A stretch of 64,000 nucleotides of DNA from Lysinibacillus macroides (GTDB lineage: Bacteria; Bacillota; Bacilli; Bacillales_A; Planococcaceae), in assembly GCF_001281525.1 (NCBI RefSeq), contig NZ_LGCI01000009.1, positions 53,103 through 117,102 on the forward strand, in the 5' to 3' direction. Position numbers and translations under genes: made by a program. Each line of letters opens with the position of its first letter. Within the stretch, counting starts at the first letter, position 1. The notes under the pieces are model-generated. The model was not told the DNA's origin. It made no database searches and was given only the letters and a program-made list of their open reading frames with translations. Of this stretch, positions 49,023 through 58,743 are shown in pieces.

Positions 49023-51728
49023 ATGGCACAAGGTAATTTACACAATAGTCGTGCATCATTCGAAGTAAATGGTAAAACTTACAATTACTATGACTTAGCT
49101 TCAATTGAAAAAGCTGGCGTTGCAAAAGTTTCAAACCTTCCTTACTCAATTAAAGTATTATTAGAATCTGTTTTACGTCAATATGATGCGTATGTAATTA
49201 AAGAAGAACACGTAAACGAATTAGCAAAATGGGGTAATGGTGCTGATCCAGAAGCTGAAGTACCATTCAAGCCTTCTCGCGTTGTATTACAAGACTTTAC
49301 TGGTGTACCAGTAGTTGTTGACCTTGCATCTCTTCGTTCTGCAATGAAGGAAATGGGTGGCGACCCAAGCAAAATCAACCCTGCTATTCCAGTTGACCTT
49401 GTAATTGACCACTCTGTACAAGTTGACAAATACGGTAATGCATCTGCATTACAAGCAAACATGGACCTAGAATTCGAACGTAACGCTGAGCGTTATAACT
49501 TCTTAAAATGGGCGCAAACTGCTTATGATAATTTCCGTGCTGTACCACCAGCAACAGGTATCGTTCACCAAGTAAACTTAGAGTATTTAGCTCCAGTTGT
49601 ACACGTAAACGAAAATGCTGATGGCACATTCGAAACATTCCCAGATTCAGTAGTAGGTACTGACTCTCATACAACAATGATCAACGGTATCGGCGTTCTT
49701 GGATGGGGCGTAGGTGGTATCGAAGCGGAAGCAGGTATGCTTGGTCAACCTTCATACTTCCCAATTCCAGAAGTTATCGGTGTTAAATTAGTTGGCGATC
49801 TTCCAAACGGAACAACGGCTACTGACTTAGCATTAAAAGTAACACAAGTATTACGTCAACGTGGCGTAGTTGGTAAATTCGTTGAGTTCTTCGGACCTGG
49901 CGTATCTCAATTACCACTAGCTGACCGTGCGACAATCTCTAACATGGCTCCTGAATATGGTGCTACATGTGGTTACTTTGCAATCGATGAAGAATCATTA
50001 AACTACATGCGTTTAACTGGTCGTGACGAAGAGCATATCGCGGTTGTAGAAGCTTACTTAAAAGCAAACCAGATGTTCTTTGATCCAACATTAGAGCCAG
50101 TTTACACAGATGTTTTAGAAGTAAACTTAGCTGAAATCGAACCAAATCTTTCTGGTCCAAAACGTCCACAAGACTTAATTCCACTATCTCAAATGCGTTC
50201 TCGTTATAAAGAAGCAGTAGTGGCACCACAAGGTACACAAGGTTTCGGTTTAACAGAAGATGAATTCGCAAAAACTTCTGTAGCGAAATTTGCTGAAGGT
50301 GATGTAGAAATTCCAACAGGTGCTGTTGCAATTGCTGCCATCACTTCTTGTACAAATACATCTAACCCTTACGTATTAATTGCTGCGGGCTTAGTGGCGA
50401 AAAAAGCTGTAGAAAAAGGTCTTACAGTGCCGAAATGGGTAAAAACTTCTTTAGCACCAGGTTCTAAAGTTGTAACTGGTTACCTTGAAGATTCAGGCTT
50501 ACAAGCTTACCTTGACCAAATTGGTTTCAACACTGTAGGTTATGGTTGTACAACATGTATCGGTAACTCAGGTCCATTATTACCTGAAATCGAAGATGCA
50601 ATTAAAGCCAATGACTTATTCGTAACTTCAGTTCTTTCTGGTAACCGTAACTTTGAAGGTCGTGTACACCCACTTGTAAAAGCGAACTACTTAGCTTCTC
50701 CACCGCTTGTTGTTGCTTATGCACTTGCTGGTACAGTGGATATCGATCTACAAAAAGATTCATTCGGTAAAGACAAAGACGGTAACGAAGTATTCTTCGC
50801 TGATATCTGGCCTTCAACTGAAGAAGTTAACGCAGTATTAGGTACTGTTGTTAACCGTGAGTTATTCCAAAAAGAATACGAAACTGTATTTACAGCGAAC
50901 GAAAAATGGAATGCAATTGAAACATCAACTGAGTCTCTTTACACATTTGATGACAAATCAACTTACATCCAAAACCCACCATTCTTCCAAGGTCTTGCAA
51001 AAGAGCCAGAAGCTATTAAAGGCTTAGATGGCTTACGCATTATGGCGAAGTTCGGTGACTCAATCACAACTGACCATATTTCTCCAGCTGGTGCAATCGG
51101 TAAAGATACACCTGCAGGTAAATATTTAATTGAAAACGGTGTTGCAATCCGTGACTTCAACTCTTACGGTTCTCGTCGTGGTAACCACGAAGTAATGATG
51201 CGCGGTACATTTGCAAACATCCGTATCCGTAACCAAGTGGCTCCTGGTACAGAGGGTGGATTCACTACTTACTGGCCAACAGGCGAAGTAGAGTACATCT
51301 ATGACGCATGTATGAAATACCAAGAGCAAGGTACTGGCTTAGTCGTACTTGCTGGTAACGACTATGGTATGGGTTCTTCTCGTGACTGGGCTGCGAAAGG
51401 TACATTCCTACTTGGCGTGAAAACTGTTATCGCACAATCTTACGAGCGTATCCACCGTTCTAACCTAGTAATGATGGGTGTTCTTCCACTTCAATTTATG
51501 CCAGGTGAATCTGCTGATACATTAGGCTTAACTGGTAAAGAAGAAATCTCTGTTAACATTACTGACAACGTAAAACCACGTGAAATCTTAACAGTCACTG
51601 CTAAATCTGAAGATGGCACAGTTAAAACTTTCCAAGCTTTAGCTCGTTTCGACTCAGAAGTAGAAGTAGACTACTACCGTCATGGCGGTATCCTACAAAT
51701 GGTTCTACGCGCAAAAGCAGCTGAATAA
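49023..51728 (+). CDS. acnA: aconitate hydratase A
   Basis: A 901-residue iron-sulfur aconitase of the tricarboxylic acid cycle; interconverts citrate and isocitrate in the cytosol. The 4Fe-4S cysteines are C443 in TSCTNTSNP and C509 and C512 in [12 protein letters not shown]. The N-terminus has the usual [16 protein letters not shown] and the C-terminus the swivelling domain (ATG-proximal [15 protein letters not shown]). Strong codon bias (repeated TTA, GTA, GGT) fits high expression. GGGGGATCCG precedes the ATG. In Bacillus the same protein (CitB) also binds RNA. Confidence 0.97.
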   Translation: MAQGNLHNSRASFEVNGKTYNYYDLASIEKAGVAKVSNLPYSIKVLLESVLRQYDAYVIKEEHVNELAKWGNGADPEAEVPFKPSRVVLQDFTGVPVVVDLASLRSAMKEMGGDPSKINPAIPVDLVIDHSVQVDKYGNASALQANMDLEFERNAERYNFLKWAQTAYDNFRAVPPATGIVHQVNLEYLAPVVHVNENADGTFETFPDSVVGTDSHTTMINGIGVLGWGVGGIEAEAGMLGQPSYFPIPEVIGVKLVGDLPNGTTATDLALKVTQVLRQRGVVGKFVEFFGPGVSQLPLADRATISNMAPEYGATCGYFAIDEESLNYMRLTGRDEEHIAVVEAYLKANQMFFDPTLEPVYTDVLEVNLAEIEPNLSGPKRPQDLIPLSQMRSRYKEAVVAPQGTQGFGLTEDEFAKTSVAKFAEGDVEIPTGAVAIAAITSCTNTSNPYVLIAAGLVAKKAVEKGLTVPKWVKTSLAPGSKVVTGYLEDSGLQAYLDQIGFNTVGYGCTTCIGNSGPLLPEIEDAIKANDLFVTSVLSGNRNFEGRVHPLVKANYLASPPLVVAYALAGTVDIDLQKDSFGKDKDGNEVFFADIWPSTEEVNAVLGTVVNRELFQKEYETVFTANEKWNAIETSTESLYTFDDKSTYIQNPPFFQGLAKEPEAIKGLDGLRIMAKFGDSITTDHISPAGAIGKDTPAGKYLIENGVAIRDFNSYGSRRGNHEVMMRGTFANIRIRNQVAPGTEGGFTTYWPTGEVEYIYDACMKYQEQGTGLVVLAGNDYGMGSSRDWAAKGTFLLGVKTVIAQSYERIHRSNLVMMGVLPLQFMPGESADTLGLTGKEEISVNITDNVKPREILTVTAKSEDGTVKTFQALARFDSEVEVDYYRHGGILQMVLRAKAAE

Positions 51729-51740
51729 TATAAATTATCA

Positions 51741-51776
51741 AACAGCATGTTAGTTTTTCTAGCATGCTGTTTTTTT
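51741..51776 (+). terminator. terminator after acnA
   Basis: AACAGCATGTTAG (51741-51753) pairs with CTAGCATGCTGTT (51759-51771), one G-U pair, a five-base loop and a run of T. Strong. Confidence 0.9.
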
Positions 51777-51922
51777 ATATGCAATATATCGAATTATTGT
51801 CAAAAATTAATCTATTTCTTCCGTTAATTTTAAATTAATTGCCAAATGTCTAGCATTTTCTCCACAATTTATATAGAATTGTAATGTAAGCCTTTTTAAA
51901 TATACATACATGGGGGACGATT

Positions 51923-53455
51923 ATGATGACGAAGAAAAAACATAAGCTTTACACAGCCGCAACGACGGCAATAGCGGTGACAGCTTTAGTAGTAGTACCT
52001 GCCTCAGCAGCTAACTCATTTTCAGATGTAAGCAAAGACTCTGCACATTTTAGTAGCATTTCAACACTAAACGAAGCTGGGATTATTAACGGTTTTCCAG
52101 ATGGTACATTTAAACCATCACAGGATGTAACACGTGGTCAAGCGGCAAAAATGATTGCAGGTGCTTTCGGGCTTACTCCGGAGTCAACTGAAGAAGACCC
52201 GAATTTCAAAGATGTAGCTACATCTAGTGCGTACTATGAAGCTATCGTTACATTAGTGAATCTTGGTGTTGTACAAGGCTATGAGGATGATACATTCCGT
52301 CCAAATGACACAATTACACGTGGTCAAATGGCGGTGATGGTCGCACAGGCAACAGGCTTAACAGCAGAAGGTGAAAGTCCATTTACAGATGTACCACAAG
52401 ATAGCCCATATGCAGACGCTGTAACGGCATTATATGAAGCAGGTATTGCAAAAGGTCTTACTGCAACAGAGTTTGGTGTAGAGAAAAATGTAACACGCGG
52501 TCAGCTAGCAACATTTATTGTGAATGCATTAGGCTTAGCTGAAGAAGAGACTGTAGCGGAGGAACCAAAAGAAGAACAACCAACAGAAGAACAAACAAAT
52601 GAAGAAGAGCCAGCAACAGAAGAACAACCTGAGACAACAAATGATAGCTCTACATTAGAGGAAGTATTTACTAAAACATTAGCGAAGCAGCAAGAGTTAA
52701 AAAGCGTGAAGGCAACAATGACAATATCGCAGTCTGTAGAAGTAAATGATGGTCAGGAAACAATGACAATGGATTCTAAAGGCAATATGTCCATGGATAT
52801 TGTGACAGAGCCGATGCAGTTCTTTGCGGAGGGTACAATGTCAATGACAGATCCAACAAGCGGTGAAGCTATTAATTTGCCAATTAAAATGTATATGACA
52901 GCTAAAGATGGTATGTACATGTATGAGGCAGAGCAGCAAGCTTGGCTGAAATTCCCGAGTCAATTATTTGAGGATGCACTGAGCCAAACAGGGGTGCAGC
53001 CAAATGCAGCAGAGCAATTAGAGATGCTACAAGCATTTGCTGACGATTTCACATTAGAGGAAACGGCAAGCCATTATCAGTTAACATTAAAAGGTGCTGG
53101 CGATAAATTTATGGAGCTTGTGCAGCAGCAGCTTGGTGCAATGGACTTAGGTGTAGATGCTGACCTAGAGGCACAATTAGGTGATATGTCTTTCGATAAC
53201 CTTGCGTTTACATTAGTAATCAATAAAGAAACATTTGATGTAGAAGAAATTGCGATGGATATGACAATCAATATGCAAGTAGAGGGCAATTCGATTAAAA
53301 CAAGACAGCAATCAACAATCAAGTACCATGATTTCAATGCTGTTACAACGATTACAATTCCACAAGATGTGCTTGAAAATGCTGTAGAATTGGATTTAAG
53401 CGAAGCAACAGCAGCGTTAGAAAGCAAAAAAGTAGAAGTTACAGCAAACAAATAA
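51923..53455 (+). CDS. S-layer-homology surface protein with DUF6612-like domain
   Basis: A 510-residue secreted protein. Signal peptide residues 1-29 (cleaved after VPASA). Three SLH motifs (FSDVSKDSAHFSSISTLNEA; FKDVATSSAYYEAIVTLVNL; FTDVPQDSPYADAVTALYEA) anchor it to secondary wall polymer. A Glu/Pro/Thr linker (about 212-240) leads to a 250-residue LppX-like DUF6612 domain (SVKATMTISQSVEVNDGQ). The family is thought to bind lipophilic compounds. GGGGGA precedes the ATG. Confidence 0.88.
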   Translation: MMTKKKHKLYTAATTAIAVTALVVVPASAANSFSDVSKDSAHFSSISTLNEAGIINGFPDGTFKPSQDVTRGQAAKMIAGAFGLTPESTEEDPNFKDVATSSAYYEAIVTLVNLGVVQGYEDDTFRPNDTITRGQMAVMVAQATGLTAEGESPFTDVPQDSPYADAVTALYEAGIAKGLTATEFGVEKNVTRGQLATFIVNALGLAEEETVAEEPKEEQPTEEQTNEEEPATEEQPETTNDSSTLEEVFTKTLAKQQELKSVKATMTISQSVEVNDGQETMTMDSKGNMSMDIVTEPMQFFAEGTMSMTDPTSGEAINLPIKMYMTAKDGMYMYEAEQQAWLKFPSQLFEDALSQTGVQPNAAEQLEMLQAFADDFTLEETASHYQLTLKGAGDKFMELVQQQLGAMDLGVDADLEAQLGDMSFDNLAFTLVINKETFDVEEIAMDMTINMQVEGNSIKTRQQSTIKYHDFNAVTTITIPQDVLENAVELDLSEATAALESKKVEVTANK

Positions 53456-53470
53456 GACATTACGAAAAAG

Positions 53471-53506
53471 TAGGTTTATGCCAAATTGGTGTAAGCCTAT
53501 TTTTTG
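53471..53506 (+). terminator. terminator after the SLH gene
   Basis: TAGGTTTATGCCA (53471-53483) pairs with TGGTGTAAGCCTA (53487-53499) including three G-U, and TTTTTT follows. Confidence 0.75.
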
Positions 53507-53552
53507 TTTCCTTTATAGGACAGAGAGGGGACGAATAATAGACAAATAACCC

Positions 53553-53574
53553 CCCGATTTGCCAAAAAATCGGG
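53553..53574 (-). terminator. probable terminator of the DJ-1 gene
   Basis: CCCGATTT (53553-53560) pairs with AAATCGGG (53567-53574); the minus strand carries a T-poor tail, so it is a moderate candidate. It lies 27 bases beyond the minus-strand stop. Confidence 0.5.
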
Positions 53575-53600
53575 AGTTTAGGTATTTATAATAGTGATAT

Positions 53601-54185
53601 CTAATGAAAGCCCATTAAGTCCTGTACTTTCTGTGTATTTGCGGTAGATGTTAATATTTCTAATAAACGAAAGGCTACATCAAAGCCTGTTCCTGGGTTG
53701 GAAGAGGTGATGATATGCCCTATTTGTACAATGCGTTCATCGACAATTGTCACACCATAGCTTTCTAGTTGTGCTAAGCGTTTACTTGTTGGATGATGGT
53801 AGGTTGTTGCTAAACGATTTTGCAGGATACCGCTATGTGCTAAAATCAACGAAGCGACACAAATTGTAGCAATTGGTTTTTGCTGTTTATCGAAGTGGCG
53901 AACCACCATCTGAAATTCCTCACTAAAGGCATCCGTATAAAAGCCCGCTTCTTCAAAGCCTCCTGGAATAGCTAAAGCATCAAAATCCTCTAAAGCAATT
54001 TCATGTAATAATTTTTCAGGAGTAACTTTAAAATTCCATGTGCATTGTAACTGAGCATGTAAGCCTACCGTTACAACCTCTGTTGAACCATCACCCTCCC
54101 ATTTATTCCAGCCAAGTACATCTGTAAAAACACTTGCCTCCACTGCTTCAAAGCCATTTGCTAAAAGTAACAATATTTTTTTCAT
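53601..54185 (-). CDS. DJ-1/PfpI-family protein
   Basis: A 194-residue protein of the DJ-1/PfpI group. Nucleophile-elbow Cys is in PIATICVASLILAH and the acidic partner in LANGFEAVEAS. ALAIPGGFEEAGFY is a conserved strand-loop. Family members act as deglycases, chaperones or stress proteins; which applies is not visible. ATG with AAGGGAGG upstream on the minus strand. Divergent from the Lrp gene. Confidence 0.88.
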   Translation of the reverse strand: MKKILLLLANGFEAVEASVFTDVLGWNKWEGDGSTEVVTVGLHAQLQCTWNFKVTPEKLLHEIALEDFDALAIPGGFEEAGFYTDAFSEEFQMVVRHFDKQQKPIATICVASLILAHSGILQNRLATTYHHPTSKRLAQLESYGVTIVDERIVQIGHIITSSNPGTGFDVAFRLLEILTSTANTQKVQDLMGFH

Positions 54186-54326
54186 ATCCTTAATGCCTCC
54201 CTTGTTGCTTTTATTGTAAGCAATCCAACATTGTAAGAACAGAAGTTGTATAATGTAATGTAGATAAAATACTTTACTTTAACAGGAATTATAGGGAAAA
54301 TAGTTAATTTAGAAAGGGAGTTAATC

Positions 54327-54764
54327 ATGGATCAAATTGATATGAATATTTTACAGCAACTACAGGGCAATGCGAAAATCTCGATGAAGGAGTTAGCTGC
54401 TGCGGTTCATTTATCTTCACCTGCTGTTATTGAACGCGTAAGAAAGCTTGAGGAACAAGGGGTGATTGAAGGGTATCATGCAAAATTGAATTTAACAAAG
54501 ATAGAGCGCACCATTCAAGCAATTATTTTGTTTAAATCCATTGATTGCAAAAGCCTTGCAGCGTTTTGTAAGGGGCATCCAGATGTGCTTGAATGCTATC
54601 GGGTAGCGGGGGAGATTAGCTATATTGTCAAACTCGCAACCTATTCAGTTGAAACATTAGAGCAGTTTATTGATGCAGCGATGCCCTATGGTACACCATC
54701 TACCAACATTATCTTATCTTCAATGGAAAAAATGGTGATCACACCGTTTTCTGATGATTACTAA
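54327..54764 (+). CDS. Lrp/AsnC-family transcription regulator
   Basis: A 145-residue regulator: N-terminal helix-turn-helix (DMNILQQLQGNAKISMKELA, AAVHLSSPAVIERVRKLEE) and C-terminal ligand-binding RAM domain (QAIILFKSIDCKSLAAFCKG). AAAGGGAG precedes the ATG. Divergent from the DJ-1 gene, which it may regulate. Ligand probably an amino acid. Confidence 0.9.
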   Translation: MDQIDMNILQQLQGNAKISMKELAAAVHLSSPAVIERVRKLEEQGVIEGYHAKLNLTKIERTIQAIILFKSIDCKSLAAFCKGHPDVLECYRVAGEISYIVKLATYSVETLEQFIDAAMPYGTPSTNIILSSMEKMVITPFSDDY

Positions 54765-54820
54765 TAAAAAAGCAAACCTTCCGTCCATGAGCACCGTTTA
54801 TAGGATAGAGAGGGGGAGAG

Positions 54821-55339
54821 ATGTTGCAAATCAGCGAACTAGAACGAATTATGGAACAGCACACGGAAAGATTAATCCGTCTTGCCTTTTACTATGTTAG
54901 GGATTTACAAAGTGCAGAAGATATTGTTCAGGATGTTTTTATTAAATTTTATAATAACCAGCAAAATTATGAGGAACGTGGAGAATTAAAGGCTTATTTA
55001 TCGAAGTTAGTTGTGAACAGAAGTAAAGATTATTTGCGCAGCTGGAGCTATCGTAAAATTCAAGTACAGCAGAAAATTTTTGCTAAACCAGCCATTACTA
55101 GAAGGGATATGCTTGTCCAACAGGATGAACAAACGTTAATAGAAAATGCTATTCTGGCATTGCCATTAAAACAGCGTGAGGTGATTAGTCACTTCTATTT
55201 TGAAGAAATGGCTGTTATGGATATTGCGGAGCTATTAAATATTCCTGAGAGTACAGTGAAAACAAGGCTGCGTCGTGGGCGAGCGTTACTAAAGCCAAAG
55301 CTTCAGCATATTGAATGGGAGGTGCTTCTGCATGAGTAA
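54821..55339 (+). CDS. ECF-type sigma factor
   Basis: A 172-residue sigma factor with regions 2 (AEDIVQDVFIKFYNNQQNYE, core binding and -10) and 4 (LPLKQREVISHFYFEEMAVM, then DIAELLNIPESTVKTRLRRG, -35 recognition); no region 3, as in extracytoplasmic-function sigma factors. AGAGAGGGGGAG precedes it. The next gene overlaps by eight bases and encodes a membrane protein, probably the anti-sigma factor. Confidence 0.9.
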   Translation: MLQISELERIMEQHTERLIRLAFYYVRDLQSAEDIVQDVFIKFYNNQQNYEERGELKAYLSKLVVNRSKDYLRSWSYRKIQVQQKIFAKPAITRRDMLVQQDEQTLIENAILALPLKQREVISHFYFEEMAVMDIAELLNIPESTVKTRLRRGRALLKPKLQHIEWEVLLHE

Positions 55340-56282
55340 GGTGGATATAAGGGTGCTAAGGAATTTATCGGACAGCAAAAAGCGTGTGATAACAAATGTT
55401 ATGCAGCATTTAGAGCAACGACATGAAAAAAAATCTTCTAAGCGCTGGCAATATAGGGTACTAACCATGATCTTAAGCGTATGTATAGGATTGTTTATCT
55501 ATCATCAATACAAGGATGCACAACAAGCTTCTATGATTCCACCTGTATTAGATGAACAAATGTTGGAGCTAGCTTTACAAAGCGATGCAAAAATGAATGG
55601 AAAGAACCGTCTATATAGATATAGCTTTGATAGCTTTTTAATGGTAGAGTCAGCCTTTGTTTATGCACAATCGCAAGGGCTAGCACCTACACAATCGCAA
55701 ATAGCTAAGAAATTAGAAGAAGTCATGGATAGTTTTCATTATGGGGAACTTACACTGAGTGAGCGTTTGTCAATGCTACAAATGTCAGAAGAGGCGTTTA
55801 TTGAAAGTTATGCTAAGCCAATTGCCTATAAAGCAGCGACAGGTGACTTATTATGGGACGCAACGAAAGCTGATTATCCGCATACAAGCGATCAAGTTCG
55901 TATGTGGTTTGTTGAGCAAGAGGCTATGGCGTATTTGGAGCAGCATTATCATCGAGAGCTAGCTTCGTTACGAGAGAAATATAAGATTCCTGAAAAATTT
56001 GGGCAAGCGACTTATACACGAAGTGGAATGGTTGTTGCTTTAAAGGAGTATGAATTTTTAGTTGTATCAGGTGCCTCTGCAAGTGATTTAGCAAAATTAT
56101 CTGTGGATGAAATTGTGCAAAAGCATACAAATGGTACGTGGTTTCCTTTAGTCAAAGCACCTAAAAAATTATCTGTTGGCGATCAGGTAGAGGTGCAATA
56201 TAGAAAAGCAATTGGCGGCGATGCTCAATCTTTCATCGAGTTTAAAGATACGATAGGGATAAAAATTGTGGAGGAGTATTAA
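55332..56282 (+). CDS. membrane-anchored probable anti-sigma factor
   Basis: A 316-residue protein that starts inside the sigma gene end. A cytoplasmic N-terminal helix (residues 1-42) leads to one membrane helix (VLTMILSVCIGLFIYH); the outside part has a helical SurA-like stretch (LTLSERLSMLQMSEEAFIES) and a C-terminal beta domain (SGMVVALKEYEFLVVSGASA...SVGDQVEVQYRKAI) resembling DUF3221. No canonical anti-sigma zinc motif is seen, so the assignment rests on the overlap and topology. It may hold the sigma factor until a wall or membrane signal arrives. Confidence 0.65.
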   Translation: MSKVDIRVLRNLSDSKKRVITNVMQHLEQRHEKKSSKRWQYRVLTMILSVCIGLFIYHQYKDAQQASMIPPVLDEQMLELALQSDAKMNGKNRLYRYSFDSFLMVESAFVYAQSQGLAPTQSQIAKKLEEVMDSFHYGELTLSERLSMLQMSEEAFIESYAKPIAYKAATGDLLWDATKADYPHTSDQVRMWFVEQEAMAYLEQHYHRELASLREKYKIPEKFGQATYTRSGMVVALKEYEFLVVSGASASDLAKLSVDEIVQKHTNGTWFPLVKAPKKLSVGDQVEVQYRKAIGGDAQSFIEFKDTIGIKIVEEY

Positions 56283-56289
56283 TAGCAAG

Positions 56290-56324
56290 CTAGCCATTCG
56301 ATGTATAGGAATGGCTAGTATTTT
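56290..56324. terminator. two-way terminator
   Basis: CTAGCCATTC (56290-56299) pairs with GAATGGCTAG (56309-56318), a perfect ten-base stem, with TATTTTC after it. It separates the convergent anti-sigma and LysE genes. Confidence 0.75.
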
Positions 56325-56930
56325 CTACAATAGCCCGCTTGCAAGATACACTGCTGTTGCCCAAATAAAAATAGCTGAGCACTGATTAAAAATTTTCATT
56401 AATTTGCCAGAGCTATCGAGTTTTTTGAAAGAAGCGCCTGTAAGTGTAAGTCCGAAAAACCATAGCCAAGAAATCAACACACAGGCAGCGGTGAAAATAA
56501 GCTGCTCTGTGCCGCTATATTTTAATGCGCTTGTACCAATCACGCCAATTGTATCTAAAATAGCATGTGGATTCAGTAGCGATACCGAAAGTGCAAAGAC
56601 AATTTGTTTTTTTATCGGCAAAGCTTTATTGTTACCCGCTGTAGCTGGATTTGAACGCCAAATCGTATAGCCCATATAAAGTAAAAAAATAATGCCAATA
56701 ACCATTAAGGAAATGCGTAGCCATTCAAATTGTAAAACAATTAAGGATAGCCCAAAAATCGCAAGCACAATCAGCATTGTATCACAGATGGCGGCTGTGA
56801 TGCTTGCTGGCAGGGCACGTAAAACATGAGGCTGTGTAGCGCCTTGCGAGAAAACAAAGACATTTTGTACGCCTAATGGCAGAATAAGCCCAAATGCTAA
56901 AATCATCCCATGAAGAAATGCTTCCAACAA
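56325..56930 (-). CDS. LysE-family amino-acid exporter
   Basis: A 201-residue membrane protein with six helices; FGLILPLGVQNVFVFSQGA at the start and LSVSLLNPHAILDTIGVIGT in the middle are LysE/ArgO signatures. Exports basic or other amino acids. The ATG has AGGGAGG upstream on the minus strand. It is divergent from a MocR-type gene with an inverted repeat between; the regulator probably controls it. Confidence 0.9.
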   Translation of the reverse strand: MLEAFLHGMILAFGLILPLGVQNVFVFSQGATQPHVLRALPASITAAICDTMLIVLAIFGLSLIVLQFEWLRISLMVIGIIFLLYMGYTIWRSNPATAGNNKALPIKKQIVFALSVSLLNPHAILDTIGVIGTSALKYSGTEQLIFTAACVLISWLWFFGLTLTGASFKKLDSSGKLMKIFNQCSAIFIWATAVYLASGLL

Positions 56931-56985
56931 TAATCCCTCCTTCCATTCTTTATTGTAGATATGATATAACTAAAAGAAAACAACC

Positions 56986-57013
56986 AATTGGATGGTTTTT
57001 TAGCCATCCAATT
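56986..57013. promoter_or_regulatory. inverted repeat between the exporter and MocR genes
   Basis: AATTGGATGG (56986-56995) and CCATCCAATT (57004-57013), perfect ten-base arms around TTTTTTAG. It lies in the shared promoter region of the divergent genes. It could be a MocR operator or an RNA hairpin. Confidence 0.5.
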
Positions 57014-57036
57014 TTTTAGAATGAAGGGTGATGTGT

Positions 57037-58467
57037 ATGAGCTGGCAGCCGAATAGACAAAGTGCAACGACATTGCAGCAGCAAATTATCCAGTGGATTA
57101 CAGCTCAAGTGGAACGTGGGGATTGGGTGGCAGGTACAAAGCTGCCCACGCAAAGGCAGTTAGCGTTACAGTTTGATGTCAATCGCAGTACGGTTCAACA
57201 AGCATTAGAGGAATTAAAGGCAATTGGGCTTCTCGAAGCAAGGGTAGGCTCAGGCATTTATGTGACACATAACTCTTGGCATACATTAATCCAGCAAACG
57301 CAGCCCAATTGGCAAACCTATATTGAAACAAGTCTCCATAAGCCTAATTACCATACGATTCAATTAATCAATGACTATGAGCAGCGCGATGAGATGATTC
57401 GTTTAGGAACAGGGGAGCTAGCACCAAGCTTATTGCCAATTAAGGAAATTGAAGCATCACTTCAGGAGCTATCTTTTCAGCCAAAAGCATTGGGCTATTC
57501 TTCACCACAGGGCAATGAGCAACTACGCATAGCTATTTGTAACTATGTGAAAAAAAGAGGTATTGATGCAGAGCCCCAGCATGTTTGCATTGTATCAGGT
57601 GCGCTTCAAGCTTTGCAGTTGATTGCAGTAGGCTTACTAGAGCAGGGGTCAATTGTCTTTCAGGAATCGACCTCTTATTTAAACTCTATTCATCCCTTTC
57701 AATCAGTTGGTATGCAAATGATGAGTGTGCAGCGTGATAAACAGCTTGCACAAACATTAACTCAACGAAAAAGACAGGCTGTATTTTACGCGATTCCAAC
57801 ATTACATAATCCAACAGGCGATGTCTGGACAGCACAGGAAAAAAGGACACTTTATGAGGCTTGTCAGGCAGCACGTATTCCGATTATAGAGGATGATGTT
57901 TATCATGAATTACTTTTTGAAGCGCCAGTTCCGCCTATTAAAGCAATGGATAGTAGTGGACAGGTGCTATACATTGGCAGTGTTTCAAAAACATTAAGTC
58001 CTGGGTTGCGCATCGGCTGGTTGATTGGACCAACAACTGTTATTGAACGACTGGCAGATATTAAAATGCAAACAGACTATGGCTCCAGCGCGATTTCTCA
58101 AGAAATTGTATTGCATTGGCTACAATCTGGGAAATATGACCAACATCTTAGCGATTTACGTCAGCAATTACAGCAGCGAGCCGATTTTGTGGAACAGATT
58201 TTGCAGGAAAAATTTCAAGAAGTGGCTAGCTGGCAGACGCCAAAGGGAGGCTTTTATATTTGGTTAAAATTTCATCAGCCTATTGTGGATAAAGAGTTTT
58301 TTATGAGGCTTATACAGCGGCAGGTGTTAATCAATCCTGGCTATATTTATAATCCTCAAGACCATCATCATATTCGCCTATCCTATGCCTATGCAAGCTA
58401 TGAGGAATTGTGGGAAGGCTTAGAAATATTATATGAATGTGCTGTAAAGTCAATGGATTTTTATTGA
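57037..58467 (+). CDS. MocR-type regulator (GntR/aminotransferase)
   Basis: A 476-residue PLP-dependent transcription factor. N-terminal GntR helix-turn-helix (GTKLPTQRQLALQFDVNRST), then a class I aminotransferase domain with SVSKTLSPGLRIGW (PLP lysine) and PTLHNPTGDV. ATG 57037 follows AAGGGTG; the GTG at 57028 is possible. It likely regulates the divergent LysE-type exporter. In the family, amino acids or PLP act as effector. Confidence 0.9.
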   Translation: MSWQPNRQSATTLQQQIIQWITAQVERGDWVAGTKLPTQRQLALQFDVNRSTVQQALEELKAIGLLEARVGSGIYVTHNSWHTLIQQTQPNWQTYIETSLHKPNYHTIQLINDYEQRDEMIRLGTGELAPSLLPIKEIEASLQELSFQPKALGYSSPQGNEQLRIAICNYVKKRGIDAEPQHVCIVSGALQALQLIAVGLLEQGSIVFQESTSYLNSIHPFQSVGMQMMSVQRDKQLAQTLTQRKRQAVFYAIPTLHNPTGDVWTAQEKRTLYEACQAARIPIIEDDVYHELLFEAPVPPIKAMDSSGQVLYIGSVSKTLSPGLRIGWLIGPTTVIERLADIKMQTDYGSSAISQEIVLHWLQSGKYDQHLSDLRQQLQQRADFVEQILQEKFQEVASWQTPKGGFYIWLKFHQPIVDKEFFMRLIQRQVLINPGYIYNPQDHHHIRLSYAYASYEELWEGLEILYECAVKSMDFY

Positions 58468-58730
58468 TAATTAATTATTGGGAACGGTGAATTATCACTC
58501 CCCTCATTAGCAGACGTCAATTCTCCACCAACTGCATTTAATATTTTGAAGTGCCCTGCATCTTGTTGGTAATACCAAACAAAAGGTTTAGCATTTACTG
58601 AGTTAGATTCTACTTGAGTCTTTATTGTTTGTGTGTTAGGCTTCGCTGCATATACTGTATCGTCGATATTACTAATTGCAATAATCAGTATTAGTATAGT
58701 TAATATGGAAATGAGAATTTTGATTCTCAC
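58461..58730 (-). CDS. small secreted protein, unknown
   Basis: An 89-residue protein with a signal peptide or membrane anchor (IKILISILTILILIIAIS) and a short polar remainder with GHFKILNAVGGELTSANEG. It starts 13 bases downstream of the SLH gene end on the same strand and its 3' end overlaps the MocR gene by seven bases from the other side. It is probably cotranscribed with the SLH gene. No family known. Confidence 0.65.
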   Translation of the reverse strand: MRIKILISILTILILIIAISNIDDTVYAAKPNTQTIKTQVESNSVNAKPFVWYYQQDAGHFKILNAVGGELTSANEGSDNSPFPIINYQ

Positions 58731-58743
58731 TCTAAATCACTCC

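Noticed and set aside
49178..51329. Several minus-strand frames of 65-120 residues within acnA
   Set aside because: Strong codon bias of acnA opens the opposite strand; none has motifs or binding sites.
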